Shown here piece by piece: positions 7,907 through 15,047 of a DNA stretch of 18,779 nt. A program made the translations under genes and the position numbers. Each line of letters begins with the position of its first letter. Positions within the stretch are counted from its first letter, which is position 1. The DNA comes from JACDET01 sp035568375 (GTDB lineage: Bacteria; Patescibacteriota; Microgenomatia; Levybacterales; UBA12049): positions 1-18,779 of the forward strand of contig DATMOG010000060.1 in assembly GCA_035568375.1 (NCBI GenBank), in the 5' to 3' direction. A model generated the notes under the pieces. That model was not told the DNA's origin. It saw only the letters and a program-made list of their open reading frames with translations, and searched no databases.

Positions 7907-8236
7907 TTACTGTCTATTCTTAGTAAAATCTTCGTCTTTGAGCGTAAAATGGTTGCCTATCTCGTGTCAAACTGTGTTTTTTATATTTTCTTTTGTTTCT
8001 TCTTCATTTTTTGAAATTAGTAAGAGCGGTTGTTTATAAATAGTTATTTTATCAGGAAGAGCAAAATAGCTATATCTTTTTGTTTTAGGAATATCATCAT
8101 ACTGTCCTTGAAGTGGTAGATTATGTGGTGGATTTTCCTCAATGACGATTTTGACATTATCCAACTGAGTTAATAATTTTTTCGGGAGATATTGAATGGT
8201 GTGTCTGATAAATTGTTCAAATTCCTCAATGGTCAT
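7907..8236 (-). pseudogene. Decayed zincin-like metallopeptidase (PF06262-type), stopped before HExxH
   Basis: An 89-codon frame from ATG 8236 matches the small zincin-like metallopeptidase family (DNVKIVIEENPP, LQGQYDDIP, LPDKITIYKQPLLL). It stops at TGA (7969-7967) exactly where the family continues into its zinc motif. In the same frame beyond the TGA the remainder is readable: HEIGNHFTLKDEDFTKNRQ and then TAA at 7909-7907. The expected HEIGHHFG-like motif has Asn for the second zinc histidine, so two independent lesions affect the active site. UGA recoding is unlikely, because long neighbouring genes contain no internal TGA. A truncated, non-catalytic product remains possible. Confidence 0.8.
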
Positions 8237-8292
8237 AGTTTATCTATTGTAAGGAATAATAGGACATGAATAAACGACACTTTTATTTTAGC

Positions 8293-8580
8293 TCACTGGA
8301 GCTGTCTAAAGAATGCATTATTATTTTCTTGTCCTAGCGTAGCATGGATATTATCATCAAAAATTTTACCAATCGTCGAAATTTCAAGAGGCTCGTTATA
8401 TTCCGTTAATACTCTTTTTTTGTATCATTTTTATCTATATTGCTTACACAACACGAATTTTTCCTCTAATTTAGGTAAGAGTCTCTGACTTAATGTCATT
8501 TTACTGAAGTATTTTTATAATTTTTGCAATAACTTCTTCCCTGTTGTCACTTCGACTTTTATTATGAGGATAGTATATAA
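8293..8580 (-). pseudogene. Remnant of an unidentified gene with stops and a frameshift
   Basis: This fills most of the gene-free stretch 8237-8605. From an ATG at 8499 a minus-strand frame reads MTLSQRLLPKLEEKFVLC, hits TAA and TGA two codons apart, then continues in frame as EYNEPLEISTIGKIFDDNI and NNNAFFRQLQ to TGA at 8295-8293. Upstream, in the neighbouring frame, NREEVIAKIIKILQ ends in TAA at 8503-8501. The protein-like composition across stops suggests a decayed gene of roughly 90-100 codons. I do not recognise the family. Chance cannot be fully excluded in AT-rich DNA. Confidence 0.4.
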
Positions 8581-8605
8581 TTCTCTTTATGTTTTTCAAG
8601 TATAG

Positions 8606-9925
8606 TTATTTTTCCATTTCTAACTCAAACGTATCAAAGCGCTCGATAGCACGAATCCATGGCATAATACTGAAAAGATACCGTAGGAGTACTAATTGTT
8701 GTACTATCCAGCCAGAAAAACCAACCAGATGAATATTATATACAAGTTCTGCAACAGCATAATAGCCTTTGAGTGGTACAATATATCCCCAATGTCGATA
8801 GTGATAGGGTTTTATTGATTCGTTTTTTATCATAGCAGCAATATTTTCTCCTGCTATTTGTCCTTGTTCTTCTGCTATTTGAGCGACGTTGGGTGCTGAA
8901 TTTTGCGTTTTTGGATCGATATAAGCTGTGATATCTCCCGCTGCAAAAATATTATCAAATCCTTTAACTTGCATATAATTATTGACTATTAATCCACCTC
9001 TATGTGTGATTGGGAGATTGTTTATTTTTGCAAGAGTATTTGGCTTCACTCCACCTGTCCAGATAAGAATTTCATAGGGAAATGATTTTCCGTTATCAGT
9101 GAGAACATGTGTCTTAGTAACTTCTTTAATATGTCCTCCAAATGCAAAGTGGACATTAGGTTGGCTAAGCCGTTTTTCTCCTATTTTTGAAACATGAGGA
9201 TCAAGTTCTTTTAGTAATTTGTCGCTTCCTTGAATGATTGTTAGTTCAAGACAATTCATGTCTAATCCATTCTGTACAGCAATACGGTCTTTATAAGTAA
9301 GCAGTTCTGCTGCAAGTTCGGTTCCTGCAAATCCCCCACCGCCAATAACTGCCTGTACTTTTCGGTTGCATTTTCCATCTTTGCAGCAAAGATTTCTGAT
9401 TTTCTTTTTAATGCTTAAAGCATCGTGCAATGTCTTGAAGCTAGTACCATATTTTTCAAGTCCAGGTATATCCATGAATGCTGGTTGGCTACCAGCTGCG
9501 ATAAGTAAATAGTCATAGGTCAGTGTTTCATTACTCTCAAGGGTTAGAGTGTTGGTTGTTGGATCTATTTTCTTTACAATGTCGTGAATGAATTCTACAC
9601 CATTCGTAAAAATCTTGGATAGCGGAATAGCGACATTTTTTCGTGGCTCTTCAGATGTTGCTACTTCGTAGAGTGACGGGGTAAATAAATGATAGGTGTG
9701 TTTGTTAATTAACGTGATTTTTATTGGAGTACCATATAATTTTTTACGTAATCGAAGCGTTGCAGCAACACCTGCAAATCCTCCTCCGATGATAACGACA
9801 TGTTTAGGTGATTCTTCAGTAGTTTTTGAAGATTTTTTAACAAACAGATAGTAGCTAATTAATAGTAGGATAACATAGAAAAAAATATGTGCAGGAGTTA
9901 AAAATGCGGGCAGCAGATGTATCAT
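8606..9925 (-). CDS. ndh: Type 2 NADH:quinone oxidoreductase (NDH-2), N-terminally anchored
   Basis: The 439-residue flavoprotein should oxidise NADH and reduce membrane quinone without pumping protons, feeding the adjacent quinol oxidase. An N-terminal hydrophobic segment (about 10-29) precedes the FAD Rossmann motif VVIIGGGFAG (about 43-52). The NADH-binding fold has AVIGGGGFAGTELAAEL. FAADG-type sequence FAAGDITAY and the quinone-site region APNVAQIAEEQGQ follow, then an amphipathic C-terminus rich in Leu/Trp. I chose the ATG at 9925: a TTG at 9976 lies inside the upstream gene and before the promoter -10. Most NDH-2 enzymes bind the membrane through the C-terminus alone, so the added N-terminal helix is unusual. 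A sulfide:quinone oxidoreductase-like role is less likely, as the redox cysteines of that family are not apparent. Confidence 0.92.
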   Translation of the reverse strand: MIHLLPAFLTPAHIFFYVILLLISYYLFVKKSSKTTEESPKHVVIIGGGFAGVAATLRLRKKLYGTPIKITLINKHTYHLFTPSLYEVATSEEPRKNVAIPLSKIFTNGVEFIHDIVKKIDPTTNTLTLESNETLTYDYLLIAAGSQPAFMDIPGLEKYGTSFKTLHDALSIKKKIRNLCCKDGKCNRKVQAVIGGGGFAGTELAAELLTYKDRIAVQNGLDMNCLELTIIQGSDKLLKELDPHVSKIGEKRLSQPNVHFAFGGHIKEVTKTHVLTDNGKSFPYEILIWTGGVKPNTLAKINNLPITHRGGLIVNNYMQVKGFDNIFAAGDITAYIDPKTQNSAPNVAQIAEEQGQIAGENIAAMIKNESIKPYHYRHWGYIVPLKGYYAVAELVYNIHLVGFSGWIVQQLVLLRYLFSIMPWIRAIERFDTFELEMEK

Positions 9926-9931
9926 AGTAAA

Positions 9932-9961
9932 AGTATATACTATTTTATTTTTTTCTTCCAA
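9932..9961 (-). promoter_or_regulatory. Promoter for ndh inside the 3' end of the prenyl synthase gene; leaderless
   Basis: On the minus strand TTGGAA (9961-9956), an 18-base spacer and TATACT (9937-9932) form a plausible sigma70-type promoter. Exactly six bases (TTTACT) separate the hexamer from the ATG at 9925, so the usual +1 falls on the A of the start codon. The promoter overlaps the end of the upstream coding sequence. Confidence 0.6.
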
Positions 9962-10997
9962 TAAGAGATTCTGCAAATTGTGTTAGGAGTTCCTTTTTAT
10001 TATTATCGTTTGAGAGATGAGGAATAATTGTTATTGCCTTTGTAATAAATGCTGCGGCTTTTTTTTGTGAATAAGTTAATGAGTCAGTATCCCTAAAAAT
10101 TTTTTTAACAATTTCTTGTTGTACTTTTGTAATTCCTTTTTTGCCATAATATGTTTCTAAATATTTTTTCTGTTCTTTTGTTGCGTGTTGTAAACCGTAA
10201 GTTAACAGTAACGTGCTTTTATTTTCTTCAATGTCTGACGTGGTTGATTTCCCAATTTCAGTTTCATTGCCAAAAACTCCCAAAATGTCATCTTGGATTT
10301 GATAGGCAATACCAAGATTTTCACCAAATAGTTTTATATCATTTAGTAATTCATCTGATGCACCTCCTAAAAGCGCACCGAGTGATAATGTTCCGACAAA
10401 GGTATATTGCGCAGTTTTCATTCGATGTATGGATATTACCTGTTCTTCGGAACGATTTTGAGAGTATGATGATTCTAAGTCTAGCATTTGGCCTAGGATG
10501 GTATCGATAATCATTTGCAAAAAATAGCTGAGTGCTTTGTGTCTATTTTCAATGGGAAAATCACTTTCTGCAATGAGTTTATTTGCAAAAGTGATGCCGA
10601 GATCTCCTAGACAAATTGCCTGAGAAATACCATGATGAACATTTTTGTTTCGCGTATGTATGGATGGCTTTCCACGTCTCATTGGACTTTGGTCAATAAT
10701 GTCGTCATGGATAATCAGTGATGTATGTATTATCTCATAGGCAATTGCTGGCTTCATAATTGCTTTTGTTTGTTTTTCGTTCACCAAGTTGTAACCAAGC
10801 GTAACGAGTGTCCCTCGTAGCATTTTCCCTCCTAAAAAACTGTTTGTAAAGTGTTGGTTTAGTTCTTCTAACTCTGAAAAATCAGGTTTGATATGATTAT
10901 TCCAGTCTTTTGAAAATTTGATAAGCTCATTTTTAATCTTTTTGGAAGTTATTTGGAGATATGTTCTGAAATCATTTTGTGATTTATCATGATTCAT
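9945..10997 (-). CDS. Polyprenyl (geranylgeranyl or longer) diphosphate synthase
   Basis: This 350-residue trans-prenyltransferase of the isoprenoid synthase fold condenses isopentenyl diphosphate with allylic diphosphates. The first aspartate-rich motif is HDDIIDQSPMRRG (D98-D102), the second QDDILGVFG (D236/D237), and GKMLRG (57-62) and KTAQY (194-198) are substrate-binding motifs. Residues four and five before the first motif are L94 and S93, not aromatic, which favours C20 or longer products over C15 (known chain-length rule; inference here). It could serve quinone tails, lipid carriers or membrane lipids. I prefer the ATG at 10997: the TTG at 11060 lies upstream of the -10 box. It is divergent from cyoA and followed by ndh. 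Confidence 0.9.
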   Translation of the reverse strand: MNHDKSQNDFRTYLQITSKKIKNELIKFSKDWNNHIKPDFSELEELNQHFTNSFLGGKMLRGTLVTLGYNLVNEKQTKAIMKPAIAYEIIHTSLIIHDDIIDQSPMRRGKPSIHTRNKNVHHGISQAICLGDLGITFANKLIAESDFPIENRHKALSYFLQMIIDTILGQMLDLESSYSQNRSEEQVISIHRMKTAQYTFVGTLSLGALLGGASDELLNDIKLFGENLGIAYQIQDDILGVFGNETEIGKSTTSDIEENKSTLLLTYGLQHATKEQKKYLETYYGKKGITKVQQEIVKKIFRDTDSLTYSQKKAAAFITKAITIIPHLSNDNNKKELLTQFAESLIGRKK

Positions 10998-11003
10998 TAA
11001 CAC

Positions 11004-11009
11004 ATTATA
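11004..11009 (-). promoter_or_regulatory. -10 box of the prenyl synthase gene; exact leaderless spacing
   Basis: A perfect TATAAT (11009-11004 on the minus strand) lies six bases before the ATG at 10997, so +1 should coincide with the start codon. The -35 position holds only a weak match (TAGAAT). Confidence 0.6.
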
Positions 11010-11019
11010 CATATCTAAT

Positions 11020-11033
11020 ATAGAAAATTCTAT
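11020..11033. promoter_or_regulatory. Candidate operator: inverted repeat between prenyl synthase and cyo operon
   Basis: ATAGAAAATTCTAT is a perfect 6-bp inverted repeat with a 2-base centre. It sits over the -35 position of the prenyl synthase promoter and about 22 bases upstream of the cyoA -35 box, a position from which a regulator could affect both. AT-richness makes chance possible. Confidence 0.3.
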
Positions 11034-11054
11034 TTCGGAATATAATAATGATAT

Positions 11055-11084
11055 TTGCAATATCTCTACTGTGAATTATATACT
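11055..11084 (+). promoter_or_regulatory. Promoter of the cyoABCDE operon
   Basis: TTGCAA (11055-11060), an 18-base spacer and TATACT (11079-11084) form a sigma70-type promoter. The ATG of cyoA is at 11100, predicting a leader of about nine bases. This rules out the longer in-frame TTG start at 11055, which would lie within the -35 box. Confidence 0.6.
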
Positions 11085-11099
11085 GAACTAAGAAGATCT

Positions 11100-12029
11100 A
11101 TGATAGGATTGCTGTTTAAAATTATTATTTTTTTGTTTGTCGTAACTGATGCGTTTTTGATAGGTAAAATTTTACTTGTTGGAAAGAATATCCAAATATT
11201 AAATCCTAAAGGCATTATTGCATTTCAAGAAAAAGATTTGTTGCTACTAGCCATTTCTCTTATGCTACTTGTTGTTATACCTGTCTTTATTTGGGCTTTT
11301 TATGTTGCGACGAAATATCATGCAAATAATTCAAAGGCAACCTATGCACCTGATTGGGATCATAGTACGAAATTGCAACTTTTTTTGTGGGGATTCCCCT
11401 CGTTAATTATTGTTATTCTTTGTGTTATAAATTGGGCTGCCGCACATAAGCTAGATCCACATAATGCCTTACCTTCAACGGTAAGACCAATAACTATTCA
11501 GGTTGTTGCTTTGCAATGGAAATGGCTTTTTATTTATCCTGAGCAAAGAATCGCGACGGTAAACTATGTTGAATTTCCAGATAAAACGCCGATTATATTT
11601 GAAGTGACTTCATCAGATGCTCCTATGAATTCATTTTGGATTCCTCAACTCGGTGGCCAAATATATGCAATGTCAGGAATGGCAACTCAAACTCATCTTA
11701 TGGCAGATGGGCCTGGTGAATATCGTGGTTCGAGTGCAGAAATAAGTGGTGCAGGATTTGCAGGCATGACATTTATTGCAAAATCTACTTCATTAAAGGA
11801 TTTTAATACCTGGGTTGCAAGAGTAAAACAACCCTCTAATATTTTGAATATTAAGGAATTTAATGTATTAGCTAAACCTAGTGAGGATGTTCCAGTAACA
11901 TACTACTCATCGACAGAGAATAATCTCTATACTACAATAGTAACGAAATATATGGCACATCCAACGATTGTTCCTAGAAAAGATCATTCATCAGGCTCGC
12001 AACAAAATATGCAGAATATGCAAATGTAG
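11100..12029 (+). CDS. cyoA: Cytochrome bo3-type quinol oxidase subunit II
   Basis: The 309-residue membrane subunit has an N-terminal TM (about 3-26), two further TM helices (about 47-71 and 93-111) and an extracytoplasmic cupredoxin domain. The region FWIPQLGGQIYAMSGM and GPGEYRGSSAEISGAGFAGM follows E. coli CyoA closely and lacks the CuA cysteines and histidines, so the electron donor is a quinol rather than cytochrome c. E. coli CyoA begins with a lipoprotein signal; here there is no lipobox cysteine, only an uncleaved-looking hydrophobic segment. In HSTKLQLFLW, Q93 takes the place of E. coli E89, the K-channel entrance carboxylate. The tail is rich in Met, Gln and Ser. First gene of the cyo operon. 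Confidence 0.95.
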   Translation: MIGLLFKIIIFLFVVTDAFLIGKILLVGKNIQILNPKGIIAFQEKDLLLLAISLMLLVVIPVFIWAFYVATKYHANNSKATYAPDWDHSTKLQLFLWGFPSLIIVILCVINWAAAHKLDPHNALPSTVRPITIQVVALQWKWLFIYPEQRIATVNYVEFPDKTPIIFEVTSSDAPMNSFWIPQLGGQIYAMSGMATQTHLMADGPGEYRGSSAEISGAGFAGMTFIAKSTSLKDFNTWVARVKQPSNILNIKEFNVLAKPSEDVPVTYYSSTENNLYTTIVTKYMAHPTIVPRKDHSSGSQQNMQNMQM

Positions 12030-12058
12030 ATGCCGAACGGTTTTTTAATACTTATATT

Positions 12059-14059
12059 ATGAATGTTGAGCAATTTATTTTTGGAAAACTTACATGGAAT
12101 GATTTACCACACGAATGGTTTACCATTGGTGGAACTTGTGCTTTTATAGCTTTAGGGATAGCATTTATAGTACTTGTAACCTATTTCAAACGCTGGAGAT
12201 GGCTTTGGAATGAATGGTTGACCTCAACTGATCCAAAGAAGATTGGCATCATGTATATTGTTGTTGCATTCTTAATGTTTCTGCGAGGAGGACTTGATGC
12301 ATTTATGATTTGGGCACAACAAGTACTTGGTTCGGGTAATACTTTTGCCTTTTTAGGAGCATCCCATGGATATCTCAGCGCTGATCATTTACAACAGATA
12401 TTTACTGCACACGGGGATATAATGGTTTTTTTTGTTACCATGGGATTTCTTTTTGGTCTTATCAATTTGATTGTGCCGCTGCAAATTGGTGCTCGTGATC
12501 TTGCGTTTCCATTCTTAAATTCTCTTGGTATTTGGTTGTATTTTGCAGGAGTTGTCCTCATTAATATGTTTTTTGTTCTCGGTGGAGAATTTGCAGCGAC
12601 AGGTTGGCTTGCTGTTGCACCTCTTTCCGAACTACAATTTCATCCAGGTGTCGGTGTTGATTATTGGATATGGAGTTTGCAGGTCTCAGGACTTGGTACA
12701 TTAATCGGAGGAATTAATTTTGTTGTGACTATACTAAAAATGCGTGCGCCTGGAATGTCTCTTATGCGTATGCCGATGTTCACATGGACTTCTCTGATGA
12801 GTATGATACTGGTAATTTCAATTTTTCCGATTCTTGCTATGACTATGGCACTCTTGACAATGGATCGCTTTTTTGGAATGCATTTTTTTACGTTGGATAA
12901 TGGAGGGAATCAGATGATGTATTGGAATCTTATCTGGATGTGGGGACATCCTGAAGTATATGTTTTGATCATTCCTGCATTTGGCATTTATTCAGAAATA
13001 GTATCTACTTTTGCACAAAAGAAAATTTTTGGATATACATCATTAGTAATTGCAGCCGCAGCAATTACTATTCTTTCTTTTTCAGTATGGTTGCACCATT
13101 TCTTTACAATGGGTGCAGGAGCTGATGTTAACGCCTTTTTCGGCATTATGACAATGTTTATTGCAATTCCGACAGGTGTGCAAGTAATAAATTGGCTTTT
13201 TACTATGTTTCGAGGACGGATTAAGTTCGTTACTCCTATTTACTGGTTTTTTGGTTTTATAAGCACTTTTACTTTCGGCGGTATGGCCGGAGTTTTGATG
13301 GCACTTCCTCCAGTTGATTATCAAGTTCATAATAGTCTCTTTTTAGTCGCTCATTTTCATACAATGATTGTTGGCGGGGCTCTTTTTGGTATCTTTGCTG
13401 GTTTTAGTTATTGGTTCCCTAAGTTTACAGGTTTTAAACTCAATGAACGTCTCGGTAAATATGCTTTTTGGACATGGCTTGTTGGTTTTTTTGTTTCTTT
13501 TGTACCTCTTTATATTTTAGGGATGATGGGAGCAACAAGAAGGCTCGATCATTATGATGCATCGACAGGATGGCAGCCGTTATTTTTTGTTTCGTTAATA
13601 GGTGTTTGTATTATTATGCTTGCTGTTGGTCTCCAAGTACTACAGATTATTGTAAGCATAAAACAACGGAATCAAAATCGAGATATCACTGGTGATCCTT
13701 GGAATGGATATACTCTCGAATGGGCAACTACCTCTCCCCCACCTTTTTATAATTACGCTATCATACCACAGGTAACAAGTCGTGATGCATTTTGGGAGAT
13801 GAAAAAATATGATAAACAGAAAGTATTAGTGAAATACGAAGATATTGAATTACCTAAAAATACTCCAATGGGAATTTATGTTGCTGGATTTGTCTTTCTC
13901 TTTGGTGTTGCGATGGTTTTTCATGCAACTTTATTTATTCTGATTGGTTTATTTGGCGCCATCTATTGTGTTATCCTTCGCACGTTTGATGATCATAGCG
14001 AGTATGTATTAACTGCTATAGAAGTCGAAAAAATTGAAAACAAGCTCAGAAATAAATGA
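12059..14059 (+). CDS. cyoB: Cytochrome bo3-type quinol oxidase subunit I
   Basis: The 666-residue catalytic subunit of the heme-copper oxidase reduces O2 with quinol electrons. Length and sequence track E. coli CyoB (663). Ligands are present: low-spin heme H118 and H434; heme o3 H432; CuB H297, H346, H347; Tyr cross-link Y301. The D-channel is intact (D147 in GARDLAFPFLN, N136, N154, E299). Quinol-site residues R76, D80, H110 and Q113 match E. coli R71, D75, H98 and Q101. The K-channel lysine is absent: PTGVQVINW has Q375 (codon CAA) for E. coli K362. The C-terminal GDPWNGYTLEWATTSPPPFY is typical. It starts 29 bases after cyoA without a clear Shine-Dalgarno, and is followed by TGA and an immediate TAA. 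Confidence 0.96.
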   Translation: MNVEQFIFGKLTWNDLPHEWFTIGGTCAFIALGIAFIVLVTYFKRWRWLWNEWLTSTDPKKIGIMYIVVAFLMFLRGGLDAFMIWAQQVLGSGNTFAFLGASHGYLSADHLQQIFTAHGDIMVFFVTMGFLFGLINLIVPLQIGARDLAFPFLNSLGIWLYFAGVVLINMFFVLGGEFAATGWLAVAPLSELQFHPGVGVDYWIWSLQVSGLGTLIGGINFVVTILKMRAPGMSLMRMPMFTWTSLMSMILVISIFPILAMTMALLTMDRFFGMHFFTLDNGGNQMMYWNLIWMWGHPEVYVLIIPAFGIYSEIVSTFAQKKIFGYTSLVIAAAAITILSFSVWLHHFFTMGAGADVNAFFGIMTMFIAIPTGVQVINWLFTMFRGRIKFVTPIYWFFGFISTFTFGGMAGVLMALPPVDYQVHNSLFLVAHFHTMIVGGALFGIFAGFSYWFPKFTGFKLNERLGKYAFWTWLVGFFVSFVPLYILGMMGATRRLDHYDASTGWQPLFFVSLIGVCIIMLAVGLQVLQIIVSIKQRNQNRDITGDPWNGYTLEWATTSPPPFYNYAIIPQVTSRDAFWEMKKYDKQKVLVKYEDIELPKNTPMGIYVAGFVFLFGVAMVFHATLFILIGLFGAIYCVILRTFDDHSEYVLTAIEVEKIENKLRNK

Positions 14060-14063
14060 TAAT
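14058..14063 (+). promoter_or_regulatory. Possible internal -10 box just before cyoC
   Basis: GATAAT ends six bases before the cyoC ATG, the same leaderless spacing as at ndh and the prenyl synthase. It is one base from consensus, overlaps the cyoB stop codon and has no convincing -35. It may be chance in AT-rich DNA, but cyoC has no Shine-Dalgarno either. Confidence 0.25.
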
Positions 14064-14069
14064 AAAATT

Positions 14070-14678
14070 ATGACAACAACAATTGCATTAGTAAAACAAA
14101 AGAAAACTCTGCTGGAAACATTTGTAAATGACAAAGTTGTATTTGGATTTTGGGTATATCTGATGACAGATTTGCTCATGTTTGGAGTGCTTTTTGCCAC
14201 ATATTCTGTACTTCACGGAAATATTTATAACGGTCCAGGATCCAATGAGCTTTTTAATTTGCCGTTTGCTCTTTTGGAAACAATGATTCTTTTGACAAGC
14301 AGTTTCACTTGTGGGCTTGCGTTATTGGCTGCCAGTAAGGGGGTAAAAAAATATGTATTGATATGGTTTAGTATAACTTTTTTATTAGGTCTTGCCTTTT
14401 TAGGGTTAGAATTAAGCGAATTTACTAAGCTTGTTTCAGAGGGCAATAGTTGGCGACGAAGTGCTTTTCTTTCTTCTTTTTTTACTCTTGTCGGTACCCA
14501 TGGGATGCATATTACTGTCGGATTATTATGGATGGGTATTTGTATGATAAAATTATGGTCCAAAGATTTAACAGAAAATCTTACGAGAAAATTAATGCTT
14601 TTAAGCCTATTCTGGCATTTTTTAGATATTATTTGGATTTTTATATTTACGATTGTATATCTATTAGGAGCACTATAA
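14070..14678 (+). CDS. cyoC: Cytochrome bo3-type quinol oxidase subunit III
   Basis: The 202-residue membrane protein has five TM segments and matches E. coli CyoC (204): FGFWVYLMTDLLMFGVLFAT near the N-terminus, a central LSEF segment, GTHGMHITVGLLWMGI and the C-terminal LFWHFLDIIWIFIFT. It stabilises the oxidase complex and lines the proton uptake side. The ATG at 14070 is preferred; an in-frame TTG at 14034 would overlap cyoB and add 12 residues not expected for the family. It begins 10 bases after cyoB ends. Confidence 0.94.
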   Translation: MTTTIALVKQKKTLLETFVNDKVVFGFWVYLMTDLLMFGVLFATYSVLHGNIYNGPGSNELFNLPFALLETMILLTSSFTCGLALLAASKGVKKYVLIWFSITFLLGLAFLGLELSEFTKLVSEGNSWRRSAFLSSFFTLVGTHGMHITVGLLWMGICMIKLWSKDLTENLTRKLMLLSLFWHFLDIIWIFIFTIVYLLGAL

Positions 14679-14679
14679 A

Positions 14680-15042
14680 ATGGAGCATCATAAAGGATTA
14701 TTAAAATCTTATATTATCGGTTTTATTCTTTCAGTTATTTTGACGCTTTGTGCGTATATTCCTGTTGCATTTTATGTCAGTTCGAAACATACGATATTCT
14801 TTCATGAAATTATCATTTGGATTATTTTTATTCTTGCGTTTGTTCAACTCATTGTTCAATTACTTTTTTTTCTGCATATGGGGCAAGAAGCAAAACCCCG
14901 TTGGAAACTTGGTGTTTTTATTTCTTTTTTCGGCATTATTCTTATTGTAGTAATAGCATCTATATGGATCATGCAACATCTGAATTATAATATGAGTCTT
15001 ATACATTTCAATAATGTAATGAAATACGGCGAAGGTTTTTAA
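14680..15042 (+). CDS. cyoD: Cytochrome bo3-type quinol oxidase subunit IV
   Basis: The 120-residue protein has three TM helices (about 11-33, 43-66, 77-98) and the family motif VQLLFFLHMG at the end of the second helix, as in E. coli CyoD (109 residues). It assists assembly and copper-site integrity of subunit I. An AGGAG Shine-Dalgarno (14666-14670) lies nine bases before the ATG, inside the end of cyoC; this is the clearest ribosome binding site in the operon. Confidence 0.92.
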   Translation: MEHHKGLLKSYIIGFILSVILTLCAYIPVAFYVSSKHTIFFHEIIIWIIFILAFVQLIVQLLFFLHMGQEAKPRWKLGVFISFFGIILIVVIASIWIMQHLNYNMSLIHFNNVMKYGEGF

Positions 15043-15047
15043 CTATT

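Noticed and set aside
7967..7969. UGA read as glycine or tryptophan (alternative genetic code) in the metallopeptidase frame
   Set aside because: More than ten long genes in the window contain no internal TGA, and TGA is used as a normal terminator (cyoB, cyoE, the winged-helix gene). A nonsense mutation is simpler.
11055..11099. Longer CyoA starting at TTG 11055
   Set aside because: This start lies inside the likely -35 box, and the added residues do not resemble CyoA N-termini. ATG 11100 fits the promoter and family.
11100..12029. Cytochrome c oxidase (CtaC, CuA-containing) identity for subunit II
   Set aside because: The CuA cysteine/histidine motif is absent and the cupredoxin region matches quinol oxidases.
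12046..12058. Leaderless promoter before cyoB (TAATAC then seven bases to ATG)
   Set aside because: The hexamer matches the -10 consensus at only about three positions and there is no -35; AT-rich chance is more likely.
13082..13330. Minus-strand frame inside cyoB with several Cys/His residues
   Set aside because: It is antisense to a strongly conserved part of cyoB and its Cys/His content reflects complementary codons.
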